Below are positions 6,393 to 16,300 of a stretch of 25,162 nucleotides of DNA, piece by piece (position 1 is the first letter of the stretch; each line of letters opens with the position of its first letter). This DNA is from Bacillota bacterium. GTDB lineage: Bacteria > Bacillota > Clostridia > Acetivibrionales > Acetivibrionaceae. Location of the stretch: NCBI GenBank assembly GCA_023398495.1, contig JAEWSG010000159.1:1-25162 (forward strand), written 5' to 3'. The notes under the pieces were generated by a model. The model saw nothing but the letters and a program-made list of their open reading frames with translations, had not been told where the DNA came from and made no database searches. Both the position numbers and the translations under genes were made by a program.

Positions 6393-7193
6393 ATGTCAGA
6401 ATTAAAATGGAAAGAAGCAATTGTCAAGGTATTTGAAGATGATAAAAAAGCTCTTCATTTCACCGAAATTGCAGAATTAATTGCTGAAAGAGGTTACAGA
6501 AAATCCTTGGGCGCAACACCTCAAGCTACTGTCATTGCCACTATTACAACTGACATTAAATCCAAAAAAGTAGAATCTGTTTTTGCCAAGATCGATAAAG
6601 GTAAGTATATCCTAAGAAAGCTTCTTGAAGAAAATTCTCAACTGATAATCGAAGAAGAGGATACAGAAACAGTTACTATTCAGGAATCAACAGAAGAAAG
6701 TTACAAAATAATCAATGCCTTCGGCATTTACTGGAACAGAAATCTAGTCCATTGGAAGACTACTCCTGATTTACTTGGTATTCAACAAATAGGAGCATCA
6801 GAAGTTAACTTTAAAAACCAAAAGGGCATTTACCTGCTTCATGATGGAAGAGAAACCATCTACGTTGGCCAGGCTATTGAACAGCCGCTTGGTCAGCGGT
6901 TAAAATATCACACAATTGATCGCATGGGAGGCCGTTGGGATAGATTCTCATGGTTCGGATTTTATCCTGTAAATGAAGATGGGAATCTTATAACAGACAT
7001 CCTATTAGACAACATTACAATTCAAAATATTGGTGATCTTTTGGAAGCAATACTCATTGAAAGTATAGAGCCAAGACAAAACAGAAAACAAGGAAATCAA
7101 TTTTCAGGCCTAGAGTATTTGCAAAAAGAATCGCCGGAAATTAAGAAAAGACAAAAAGAACAATTTATAAGGGAGTTTTTGGATAAACAATGA
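6393..7193 (+). CDS. HARE-HTH domain plus GIY-YIG nuclease domain protein
   Basis: Probably a restriction-type DNA endonuclease. Residues about 3-75 (from ATG 6393, 266 aa) match a HARE-HTH domain: WKEAIVKVFEDD, then LHFTEIAELIAERG, and a terminal strand FAKIDKGKYIL. This DNA-binding domain is common in restriction enzymes and chromatin proteins. An acidic linker (about 80-105) leads to a GIY-YIG domain with KGIYLLHDG (GIY at 145-147), IYVGQ (YVG at 157-159), the conserved arginine in QRLKYH (R169), the metal-binding glutamate in ILIESIEP (E223) and N230. All core catalytic positions are present. A longer frame starts at 6255, but those 46 residues look non-coding and the HARE domain begins right after ATG 6393. 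The gene converges on the HEPN gene. No methyltransferase partner is adjacent. Confidence 0.75.
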   Translation: MSELKWKEAIVKVFEDDKKALHFTEIAELIAERGYRKSLGATPQATVIATITTDIKSKKVESVFAKIDKGKYILRKLLEENSQLIIEEEDTETVTIQESTEESYKIINAFGIYWNRNLVHWKTTPDLLGIQQIGASEVNFKNQKGIYLLHDGRETIYVGQAIEQPLGQRLKYHTIDRMGGRWDRFSWFGFYPVNEDGNLITDILLDNITIQNIGDLLEAILIESIEPRQNRKQGNQFSGLEYLQKESPEIKKRQKEQFIREFLDKQ

Positions 7194-7225
7194 CAATTTC
7201 ATAGAACCGTTATGATCTTTCTATT

Positions 7226-7909
7226 CTAATCTTGATTTTGAACTATATTTCCTTGAGCTTGAGGTCTTATTATTTTACTCAATTCTGCCATCTCAATGTG
7301 GCTCTTGTTCGCTCTATGGTGTTCGAAAAACAAGTTTCTTATCTTACTGAATTTCTGAAGGTTGTATATGATCGGATCAATCATGTCAAATTCTGCAGAG
7401 TACCAATGAAATTTTCTCTCAGATAACCAATAGCTAATACTGTTGTGAACCATCTTACAAAAGTCAATCAGATCACATAATTCAGATACAGAAATAGTAA
7501 AGTGTAATTTTTTATTGTCGAAATGAGCAACATGTTTATCTCTGATAACTGTAAGTTTGTCTATTTTGTCATCAAATTGAGTTAACGTCACTTTATAAGA
7601 TTTTAACTGAACTAAATCAACTTGATGCATCCAAAATACTTTATTCCTTTCTTGTATTATAATATTTATCAACTTCCTAACGCTAAATTTATCATTATTG
7701 CTTTTACTTAATAATTTATTTAGATCAAGCACTACTAAGTTCCATAAAATTGAGCGGTAATTTCTCAATACCAAAAATCCATTTACAACCTTCTGGTCGT
7801 CGTCTTTAAGTTGTGTAAGATGTTGAAGATTTGTGAAATGATATTCAGTATCAGCAATTAATCTACCGATTACATCGAGATGCTCTTGAATTTTTTCTTG
7901 ACTGGTCAT
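7226..7909 (-). CDS. HEPN-domain protein, AbiU2-like
   Basis: The 227-aa protein is almost entirely helical. It contains RDKHVAHFD, which provides the HEPN R-x5-H motif (R123, H129) used for RNA cleavage in active HEPN nucleases. Before it, YRSILWNLVVLDLNKLL and the following KFSVRKLINII are the hydrophobic helices typical of AbiU2-type HEPN proteins, a family first linked to abortive infection in lactococci. It is a good candidate for an RNase effector triggered by infection. It is divergent from the BREX operon, has its own TAATTTTG box and shows no obvious antitoxin beside it. The HEPN call rests on the motif and helix pattern. Confidence 0.55.
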   Translation of the reverse strand: MTSQEKIQEHLDVIGRLIADTEYHFTNLQHLTQLKDDDQKVVNGFLVLRNYRSILWNLVVLDLNKLLSKSNNDKFSVRKLINIIIQERNKVFWMHQVDLVQLKSYKVTLTQFDDKIDKLTVIRDKHVAHFDNKKLHFTISVSELCDLIDFCKMVHNSISYWLSERKFHWYSAEFDMIDPIIYNLQKFSKIRNLFFEHHRANKSHIEMAELSKIIRPQAQGNIVQNQD

Positions 7910-7939
7910 TAAAATAATCTAGTTTATTTGATATAGAAG

Positions 7940-7947
7940 CAAAATTA
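7940..7947 (-). promoter_or_regulatory. Promoter -7 box TAATTTTG for the HEPN gene
   Basis: On the minus strand TAATTTTG, a perfect TAnnTTTG, ends 30 nt before the HEPN ATG. The overlapping TATAAT adds to the AT-rich core. No clear TTTG is seen at the -33 position. Confidence 0.4.
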
Positions 7948-8357
7948 TAACAAATTAGAATCTATTGTATATTAGTTGAAAAGTTTACCCCCTTCTATTT
8001 AAGAGAGGTCTTCACATGAGTATCTGATGTTGAAAAATCTTGTTACAGCGATGAATTTTCTTACTATGGCATGGCTTCAATCTCAAATCAAAATTATTTA
8101 GCCCTGGAAATAGGTACAAATTGCATTATATCTGATGCTTACTTTAGAAACTATGGTTGAATTTACTAAAATTGTTATGGATGTTAGTTTGAGATCGGGG
8201 TTAAAGGCTTGAATTTACAAAAACTTGTTTAGAATTTTTTCATTTGAAATCAATATTAATTGTATTGGTCTAATAAAATTTATTTAGTATCGATTTTCGA
8301 AATGATTGCTCTATCATACATGACATAATTGCCCCATAGATCTATAAGAGATAGTCT
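7948..8357. other. Intergenic stretch without a recognised gene
   Basis: This very AT-rich sequence separates the HEPN gene from the BREX operon. I see no convincing protein-like frame, no tRNA, no tandem repeat and no CRISPR-type spacing. It presumably holds upstream control sequences for both divergent units, but no operator palindrome stands out. Confidence 0.5.
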
Positions 8358-8365
8358 TAATTTTG
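8358..8365 (+). promoter_or_regulatory. Candidate promoter of the BREX operon, TAATTTTG
   Basis: TAATTTTG is identical to the box of the divergent HEPN gene. Transcription from about 8372 would leave a leader of roughly 65 nt before ATG 8439. TACCTTAG at 8400-8407 is a weaker alternative with one mismatch. Neither has a clear -33 TTTG at normal spacing. Confidence 0.4.
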
Positions 8366-8438
8366 TTTTCTTTTTTAATTAACAATGCATTCTTTTTCCT
8401 ACCTTAGCCCTTTCAAGACTTTAACTTTTTTTAAACCC

Positions 8439-8618
8439 ATGCTTCTAAAAGAAATAATGAAATCTAAAGGTTTGAAGCAAAAATGGCTTGCCAACAAACT
8501 AGGGGTTAGCGAAGTCACTGTTAGCAATTGGTGTAGTGGTAAGAGTGTCCCTGCCAAATCTAATCTTCAGAAAATTAGCCTACTGCTGGATATACCAGTA
8601 AAATCTATTGTGAATTAG
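8439..8618 (+). CDS. Small XRE-family HTH regulator heading the BREX operon
   Basis: This 59-aa protein is little more than a Cro/C1-type helix-turn-helix: LLKEIMKSKGLKQKWLANKL, then GVSEVTVSNWCSGKSVP, and a last helix LQKISLLLDIP. It probably binds the operon's own promoter and sets BREX expression. I chose ATG 8439. A start at 8385 would add 18 residues of unlikely sequence ahead of the domain and sits too close to the candidate promoter. It lies 4 nt before brxA. Many BREX loci instead use BrxR, a WYL-domain regulator; none is present here. Confidence 0.7.
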   Translation: MLLKEIMKSKGLKQKWLANKLGVSEVTVSNWCSGKSVPAKSNLQKISLLLDIPVKSIVN

Positions 8619-8622
8619 AATA

Positions 8623-9243
8623 ATGGAGAAATCAAAGAAATACATATTGTCTTTTACAGCGGCTTCTTTGAGGTTGAATGAAATGGTCAAAGTAGCACAA
8701 GCCATAAGTAATAGTGAATTCAATAATCTAAAAGAATTGCAATCAAGCGGGATTGTTTTTGGCTCGGTTAAAACCCGTTCAACTGATAGGGAATTTCGTG
8801 AAATAAAACAACGAATTTCAAAACTGACGCCAGAACAAAAGAATGTTCTCGCACATGGTGACTATATCTCGCAAAAACAAATGGCTTTTCTCAGTGTCTG
8901 TAAGCACTATGACTTTATTAGAGATTTTACAGTTGATATTATACGTGATAAAGCACTGGTTTTCAATTACCAAATCAATGAATCGGACATAAATGCATTT
9001 ATAACGAGCAAAAGCACTATACACCCTGAATTAGAAGAATATTCAGATTCTACCTTAAAAAAAGGTATTCAAGTAATGTTCAGGATTCTAGAACAGGCAG
9101 GTATCATCAATAATGCCGTGGAAAAGATTATCCAACCCCAAATTATTCAACCTGATGTCATAAAGTCTATTCAGGTGGATGACCCTCAGTGGCTGAAGAT
9201 TTATTTACTTCCTGACAATGACATCAACCAACTAAGACATTAA
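8623..9243 (+). CDS. brxA: BrxA, BREX protein (DUF1819)
   Basis: Its 206 aa fit the usual BrxA length (about 200). The N-terminus YILSFTAASLRLNEMVKVAQ is typical of the family, followed by TRSTDREFREIKQRISKLT and a helical C-terminal half. BrxA is a small, mostly helical protein reported to bind DNA and needed for full BREX activity in some systems; it has no known catalytic residues. Its place as first core gene, just before brxB, is diagnostic. Three nucleotides separate it from brxB. Confidence 0.85.
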   Translation: MEKSKKYILSFTAASLRLNEMVKVAQAISNSEFNNLKELQSSGIVFGSVKTRSTDREFREIKQRISKLTPEQKNVLAHGDYISQKQMAFLSVCKHYDFIRDFTVDIIRDKALVFNYQINESDINAFITSKSTIHPELEEYSDSTLKKGIQVMFRILEQAGIINNAVEKIIQPQIIQPDVIKSIQVDDPQWLKIYLLPDNDINQLRH

Positions 9244-9246
9244 CAC

Positions 9247-9831
9247 ATGGAAGATATTACAAAGAAGTTCGACCATCTATATAAAGTGATTTCCCACGGT
9301 GAGTTTCTCAGAATGGAAGCACTAGGGGGAGAAATACCCTTCTTCATAAGTGCATTTGATGCCAAGCAACAACTCGAGGTTGATAAAGCCGTAAGGGGTC
9401 TGAAGAATAAACTTGAAACCAATGGAATCCCAGTTCTTGAACTCAACTTGTATGAAATCGCATTGGAGATTTTGAATGAAGAACTTGGTACTGGAGAAAT
9501 ATTCGAATTAGAAAAGCAAATGGACAAATCCGAGTTAAAAGAGGCTATTCAATCAACTCTGGATATAAATGAAGTTCTCATGCCAAAAATAAAACAGAAG
9601 ATTGATGCAGAAAATGCTAGGGTTTATTTTCTCACAGGTATAGGACTGGTATACCCATACATTCGTTCACATAACGTATTGAATAACCTTCAGAATATAG
9701 CGAAAAAAGCACCTACCATATTATTCTTTGCAGGCGATTACAATGGCTTCACTCTTGAATTATTTGGATTGCTTAAAGATGATAACTACTACCGTGCCTT
9801 TAATATTGACAATTATAAAATAAAGAAATGA
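9247..9831 (+). CDS. brxB: BrxB, BREX protein (DUF1788)
   Basis: The 194-aa protein has the DUF1788 pattern: an early block GGEIPFFISAFDAKQQLEVD, a middle LNLYEIALEIL, then VYFLTGIGLVYPYIRSHNVL, and a final PTILFFAGDYNGFTLELFG. BrxB is an essential BREX component of unknown biochemical role that associates with the core complex. Its stop overlaps the brxC start by 4 nt (ATGA), which indicates translational coupling to the much larger BrxC. Confidence 0.85.
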   Translation: MEDITKKFDHLYKVISHGEFLRMEALGGEIPFFISAFDAKQQLEVDKAVRGLKNKLETNGIPVLELNLYEIALEILNEELGTGEIFELEKQMDKSELKEAIQSTLDINEVLMPKIKQKIDAENARVYFLTGIGLVYPYIRSHNVLNNLQNIAKKAPTILFFAGDYNGFTLELFGLLKDDNYYRAFNIDNYKIKK

Positions 9832-12800
9832 AAATCAAGGACTTATTTGACAAACAGGTTGCACGACATATCGAAACAGTCATTAAGGCTGACGACCAAG
9901 AACACATGGTTGACGAAGTTATTGAATATGTGGTTACGAATGAAGTATCAAAAAAGATTGGTGACTTCTTTTCAGCATATAACGACTATTCAGGTGCAAA
10001 CGGAGTTTGGATTTCAGGCTTTTTTGGTTCGGGTAAATCCCACTTGCTAAAGATTATATCTTATGTACTTGAGAACAAAGAATTCAATGGCTACAGACTT
10101 GGAGAATTATTTGCCGAGAAAATCCAAAATGATACAATCCTCAAGGGTGATATACTAAATGCAACCCGCATTCCATCTGAATCAATTTTATTTAACATTG
10201 ACCAGCAAGCACAGATAACTACAAAGCAGGAAGAAGATGCATTACTTAATGTGTTCTATAAAGTTTTTAATGACCATCTAAGCTATTTTGGTGGGCAAAG
10301 GCATGTGGCTGACTTTGAACGCTGGATTGATCATGAAGGACATTACAAGCAGTTTCAGGAGGAATTTGAAAAACTTACAGGAGAGTTCTGGTCTAATGCC
10401 AGAAGAAAATACTTCTCCCCAAAAGTTAAAGAAGCGATGGGGCAAGTACTTGCTTCTATTATGGGAGGACAACCTGAAGACTATCTAAACATCATTGATA
10501 CAATTCGTAAGGACTCTAGTGTCTCTGTCGAAGATTTTTGCCATAAGGTACATGAATACATTAAAACCAAACCCAAGGGTTTCAGACTTAATTTCTTTGT
10601 TGATGAAGTTGGTCAGTACATCTCAGACAATACAAAACTGATGCTTAACCTGCAAACCATTGCAGAAACCCTTGCAACAAAGACGAAAGGCAGTTCATGG
10701 ATTTTAGTCACTTCTCAGGAAGATATGGAGCGTGTTGTAGGAGATATGACTAAAAGGCAGCAAAATGACTTTTCTCGTATTCAGGCACGATTTAAATTAA
10801 AAATACCTCTTACCTCTGCAAACGTTGATGAAGTGATTGAAAAACGATTATTAAGTAAAACTGATAACGCTATAACACTTTTAAAGGATATTTGGAAGAA
10901 AGAACAATCCAAACTCGAAACTTTACTTTCCTTTTCTGAAGTGGGTGTTCAGTTCAAGGGTTATGAAGATGGAACAACTTTTATAAATAAATTCCCGTTT
11001 GTCTCTTATCAATTTGACTTGTTCCAGCAATGCATCAGGGCATTATCTAACCACAATGCATTTCAGGGTAAGCATGCAAGTGTTGGAGAACGCTCAATGC
11101 TTGGAGTATTCCAGCATGTTTTGCGGGAAATCAGTGAAAAAGACGATTCAGCACTGGTAAGTTTTGATTTGTTATTTGAAGGCTTACGTTCCACCATCCG
11201 TAGTGAGTTGCAAAGCGCTATTATTCTTGCTGAAAAACAACTTGACAGTGAATTTGCCATTAGAGTTCTTAAGGCATTATTCATGGTAAAGTATTACACC
11301 AACTTCAAGAGCATGGAGCGTAATATTTCAACTCTATTGATTAATAACATGAATATGGACTTGCAAAAACACGACAAGGAAGTTCATGAAGCATTAGCAC
11401 TACTTGAAAATCAGACCTACATACAACGCAATGGTGACTTATTTGAATTTCTTACTGATGAAGAGAAGGACATTGAAGAGGAAATCAAATCCACAGACAT
11501 TGATGATAGTCAGATAACAAACCTTTTCAAAGAAATCTTATTCGACACCATTATCGGAGAAAACAGAATCCGATACTTTGCCAATAAACAGGACTATGAA
11601 TTCACCAGTAAGATTGATGGAGTTATTGTCGGTAAAGAAAAGGAACTGGTAATTGAAATCATTACTCCCAATTTTAAAGACCACGACAGGGAGGACTTTT
11701 TCAAGTCACAGACCATGGGTTATCAAACACTGATAATGATGGTTTTGCCCAACGATGAGCACATGTTGATGGATGCCAGAATGTATTTGAAAACTGAAAA
11801 GTACATCAAGCACAACCAATCTACCACCAATAAAGATAACGTCAAGCGGATACTCTTTGAAAAAGCGCAGCAAAACACAGTTAGAAGACAGGCATTGGTG
11901 ACTTTATTAAAAAGAATGCTTGCTGAATCAGACGTTTATATGAACGCTATGAAGCAAGAATTATCTTTAACAGGCGATGGTAAAACAAAAGTTATTAATG
12001 CATTTCAAAATCTCGTGACTCTTGCATATCCAAATCTTAAGATGCTGGGAACGTTGCTCTACTCTGAAGAAAGCATCAAAACCATCATCAGGAACACACA
12101 AGATGATTTATTTGGTGGGGATGATTCAACCATGGGTGAAGCGGAAAGCGAAATGCTATACTTGATTCAGCGCAGGAAAAAGCAAAGTGAGAGAACTACT
12201 TTGACTGACATTAAAGAGCATTTCAGTCGTAGACCTTATGGCTGGTATCAAAATGCTATTTGGTGCATGGCAGCCAAGTTATATAAGAGAGGAAAGGTGG
12301 AATTGCGTCAGGAATCAAATCTTTTAGATGATAATGAAGCCTTGAATGCGTTTAATAATAATAGATTTTATAGCAACACCTTACTTGAACCACAGATTGA
12401 TATCGACCCTAAATTAATCAAAGAACTTTCGGATGTCTATAACGAATTCTTTGACGAACCCTGCCCATTCAAAGAAGCAAAAGATGTGGCGAGTGCTTTT
12501 AAGAACAAACTCAGTGACGAATACATTAAATTAAGTCAATTGCTGGTTAATAAAGAGAACTATACATTTTTATCAGAACTTACACCAGTAGTTGAATTCA
12601 TTGAGAAACTCGTTAAAAAGGAGTACACATACTATCTAACTAAAATCAAGGATTTCGAAGACCAGTTACTTGATTACAAAGAAGATGTAATTGACCCCAT
12701 CAAGCGGTTCTGGAATGGTGAACAGAAGAAGATTTATGATTCTATCAGATTATTCTTTTCAGGTAATCAATCAAATCTGGAGTACATTGAAAGCGAAGAA

Positions 12801-13349
12801 CTAAATGTTCTTGCCGATGTAATGAAGCACCCTAAGCCTTATAAGGGTGATGTGATTAAAGAAGCCAAAACAACAAAGGATATACTTACAGGAAAGGTAC
12901 TCTCCTTTATCGAGGAAGAACGTAAATTAACTCAAATTGCTATAGATGATTCTATTGAACGACTCAAAAATCATGATGACTTCGGAAAATTGAATGACGC
13001 CAAAAAGGAACAAGTTCTGTATCCATTTACTGGAGAGTTAAAAAAACTGCCAGAGCAGCGTTTTATAGCCAATCTTCGTGAAACCCGTTCAAAAGTCAGA
13101 GGCATTTTGCTTGAGAAACAATTAAATGAAATCATTAGTCTGGTTGCACCACCGCCACTTGTTGGAGAAGACCCAACATCACCTCCACAACCACAACATC
13201 CTAAGGTTCATTATCAAAATCTGAGGAGCATTAAAGTGCCCTTTCCAAAGCCTGAACTCAGAACTGAGGAAGACATAGAAGAGTATGTAAAGGCATTAAA
13301 AGCAAAATTAAGTGAGTTGATAAACGATAACAAACGAATATCCTTATAA
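9828..13349 (+). CDS. brxC: BrxC, large BREX P-loop ATPase
   Basis: BrxC is the large ATPase of BREX (here 1173 aa, normal size about 1200) and belongs to a divergent AAA+/P-loop group. The Walker A motif GFFGSGKS is at residues 64-71 and a Walker B-like FFVDEVGQ at 256-263. A later stretch, LVTSQEDMERVVGD (about 298-311), fits the sensor region. The remaining 800 residues are mainly helical, with charged coiled-coil-like segments near 900-1100 and a proline-rich linker (PPPLVGEDPTSPPQPQHP) near 1108-1125. BrxC is needed for both methylation and phage defence in characterised systems. The start is fixed by overlap with brxB. pglX follows after 3 nt. Confidence 0.9.
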   Translation: MKIKDLFDKQVARHIETVIKADDQEHMVDEVIEYVVTNEVSKKIGDFFSAYNDYSGANGVWISGFFGSGKSHLLKIISYVLENKEFNGYRLGELFAEKIQNDTILKGDILNATRIPSESILFNIDQQAQITTKQEEDALLNVFYKVFNDHLSYFGGQRHVADFERWIDHEGHYKQFQEEFEKLTGEFWSNARRKYFSPKVKEAMGQVLASIMGGQPEDYLNIIDTIRKDSSVSVEDFCHKVHEYIKTKPKGFRLNFFVDEVGQYISDNTKLMLNLQTIAETLATKTKGSSWILVTSQEDMERVVGDMTKRQQNDFSRIQARFKLKIPLTSANVDEVIEKRLLSKTDNAITLLKDIWKKEQSKLETLLSFSEVGVQFKGYEDGTTFINKFPFVSYQFDLFQQCIRALSNHNAFQGKHASVGERSMLGVFQHVLREISEKDDSALVSFDLLFEGLRSTIRSELQSAIILAEKQLDSEFAIRVLKALFMVKYYTNFKSMERNISTLLINNMNMDLQKHDKEVHEALALLENQTYIQRNGDLFEFLTDEEKDIEEEIKSTDIDDSQITNLFKEILFDTIIGENRIRYFANKQDYEFTSKIDGVIVGKEKELVIEIITPNFKDHDREDFFKSQTMGYQTLIMMVLPNDEHMLMDARMYLKTEKYIKHNQSTTNKDNVKRILFEKAQQNTVRRQALVTLLKRMLAESDVYMNAMKQELSLTGDGKTKVINAFQNLVTLAYPNLKMLGTLLYSEESIKTIIRNTQDDLFGGDDSTMGEAESEMLYLIQRRKKQSERTTLTDIKEHFSRRPYGWYQNAIWCMAAKLYKRGKVELRQESNLLDDNEALNAFNNNRFYSNTLLEPQIDIDPKLIKELSDVYNEFFDEPCPFKEAKDVASAFKNKLSDEYIKLSQLLVNKENYTFLSELTPVVEFIEKLVKKEYTYYLTKIKDFEDQLLDYKEDVIDPIKRFWNGEQKKIYDSIRLFFSGNQSNLEYIESEELNVLADVMKHPKPYKGDVIKEAKTTKDILTGKVLSFIEEERKLTQIAIDDSIERLKNHDDFGKLNDAKKEQVLYPFTGELKKLPEQRFIANLRETRSKVRGILLEKQLNEIISLVAPPPLVGEDPTSPPQPQHPKVHYQNLRSIKVPFPKPELRTEEDIEEYVKALKAKLSELINDNKRISL

Positions 13350-13352
13350 GTC

Positions 13353-16300
13353 ATGAATACCAATCAATTAAAACGTTTTGCTCAGGATGCCCGCAGGAAA
13401 TTACTTACACAGGTTGGTGCTAAACTATCATTCGTATTAACCACAGACTCACCAGAACTACGTGAAAAATTATCTGCTGTTAAACAACTTAGGCAAGAAT
13501 TGGAGCGAATTTCAAAAGAGCAGTTAATTGAAAAAGTTGCTTACTCATGGTTTAACCGTTTGATGGCTATTCGTTTTATGGATGCCAATGACTATCAACC
13601 ATTAGGTATCCGAATAATAACACCCAAGGAAGGTTATACCATACCCGAACTATTAGATGAAGCAAAGCGTGGCAATATATCCGATGAGTTAAAAATAAAC
13701 CGTCAGAAAGTATACGATTTATTGGATGGAAAGATTCCCAGCAATAATCCACAAAATGAAGCCTATAAGGAATTACTTATTGCTGCATGCAACCACTTGC
13801 ATACAACCTTTCCTTTTCTTTTTGAAAAAATTAGCGACTATACTGAACTGCTATTGCCAGATGACCTTACTAGTGATTTTTCAATTGTGAGAGATGTTAG
13901 AGATGGGATGCTCATTGAAGATTGCCAGAATGTGGAAATAATCGGGTGGTTGTATCAGTTCTATATTTCGGAAGAAAATGAAAGGCTTATAAAGGGGAAA
14001 ATGGTTTACAAAAAACACGAAATTGCCCCTGCATCCCAATTATTTACACCAAAATGGATTGTTAAGTATATGGTGGATAATACTTTAGGACAGTTAATAA
14101 CTGAGTTATTACTAAGTACCAGATTAACAGACCATCTTGAATATTACATTAAGCCTGCTTACAAGGAGCAATTAATTCCGAGAGAAAAGAAAAGATTGGA
14201 GGAAATTAAGTTATTTGACCCTTGCGTTGGTTCTGGACACATTTTAGTGTATGCATTTGATGTATTCTATATGGCTTACAACGAACAAGGATACAATGAA
14301 TCGGAAATCCCAGAATTAATAATTAAACACAATTTATTTGGTACTGATATAGATGACCGTGCAGCCCAACTTGCTGGGTTTGCTTTAATGATGAAGGGGC
14401 GTCAATATTATAGGCGTTTTTTACGGAAAGATATTATTCCAAACATTGAGAGTTATCAGGATTATGAAACCGATAATAAATTTAAGAATGCGAAAGCACT
14501 GGGGTCATTGATACAGGTTGAACCTATTGAAGCAGATAGGTTTAAGGTTGATGAGAGTTCAATTTTTGGTAAACAACAATCGGGATTAAAGAAGTTATAT
14601 AATTTGCTTGGGCAGCGATATGATGTTGTTGTCACCAATCCACCGTATATTTCATCATCACGTATGGAAGGTACATTAAAGCAATATGTGGAAGTAAATT
14701 ATCCTGATACAAAATCTGATTTATTTGCAACATTTGTTATTAGATGTCTGGAATTGTGCTCAGAGGATGGATTGACTGGATACATGACCCCTTTTGTTTG
14801 GATGTTCATTTCAAGTTATGAGAAACTTCGTAATTCGATAATTGACAAACACCTAATAAATAATTTGATTCAACTTGAGTATTCTGGATTTGATGGTGCA
14901 ACCGTTCCTATCTGCACTTTTACATTACGCAACAAACCAATTGTAGAAGGAAATGGTAATTATATCCGCTTAAGTGCCTTCAAGGGTTCTGAAAATCAAG
15001 CGCCAAAAACCCTTGAAGCCATCCGAAATCCTAATTGCGGTTGGTTTTACACTGCTAACCAAAAGGGTTTTAAAAAAATTCCTAGCATACCAATTGCATA
15101 TTGGTTGAGTGAAAGGATGTTAGTCCTATTTGAAAGTAATAAATTGCAAAAATACGCTTATGCTAGAACAGGATTGGCTACAGGCAGAAATGATTATTAT
15201 TTAAGATTTTGGAGTGAAATTAACACAAACAAAATATCCAACTCTAACTCTCCTAAATGGTATCCCTATAATAAAGGTGGTAACTTTAGAAAATGGTATG
15301 GCAATAGGGAATACGTTATAAACTGGGAGAATAGTGGATATGAACTGCAAAATACTTTGCACCCTGATGGAAAAAGAATTTGGGCGCATAATTTTAATCT
15401 TGACAATATATTTAAAAACCATATTGGTTGGTCTGACATAACCTCAAGTGGTAATTCTTTTAGAGTTTACGATAATACTTTTATGTTCGACAGTTCAGGC
15501 ACTGCAGGATTCATTATTGATGATAATTGGTTTAATTATATAATTGGTTTCTTGAACTGTAAGTATGTTGGTGTTATTTCAAAACTATTAAATCCTACAC
15601 TACACTTTACACCCGGCAATTTCGAGGCTTTGCCTTTTATAGAAAATGTAGACAAGAAAGATTATATTTCAAACCTAGTTGATAGTAGTATTTTTATTTC
15701 CAAGGTGGACTGGAATTCAAGAGAAACATCATGGGATTTCCATAAAAATGAACTCATTCGTTGCAAGACAAATTGTGGTCAGAACAGTTCAGATTTAGAT
15801 ATGCTCGATGAAGAAGACCTTAATGAAATTTTAAGACTAAAAGTAATACCCAACAATAGTAACTTGTTGGAGGATTGTTATCAAGCATACAAAACTGAGT
15901 GGAGACGCAAATTCTTACATTTACACAGAAACGAGGAAGAACTCAACCGCCAGTTTATTGAAATATATGGTCTTCAAGATGAACTTACACCAGATGTGCC
16001 TCTGGAAGAAATCACTATACTTAAAGAAGAAACAAGTATCGAAAACGGAGAATTGATTTTCCATGCCGATGAGGTAATGACGCAATTTATTAGTTATTCT
16101 GTAGGTTGCATGTTTGGTAGGTATTCATTGGATAAGGAGGGGTTGATTCTGGCTAATCAAGGGGAGGATTTAACTGCTTACCATGAAAAAGTTCAGGCGG
16201 ATTCTGCTTTTATTGAAAAAGGAGAATATCCAATGCAGGGTGCAGGTCGTTATAAAAATATAACTTTCTACCCCGATGAAGACAACATCATTCCCATTCT

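Noticed and set aside
8385..8438. Alternative start of the XRE gene at ATG 8385
   Set aside because: It adds hydrophobic, Phe-rich residues not expected before a Cro/C1 HTH, and leaves only about a dozen nt after the candidate promoter.
7910..8438. CRISPR array, tRNA or small RNA gene in the long gap
   Set aside because: No regularly spaced repeats, no tRNA-like cloverleaf or T-loop sequence and no strong hairpin with a T-tract could be seen.
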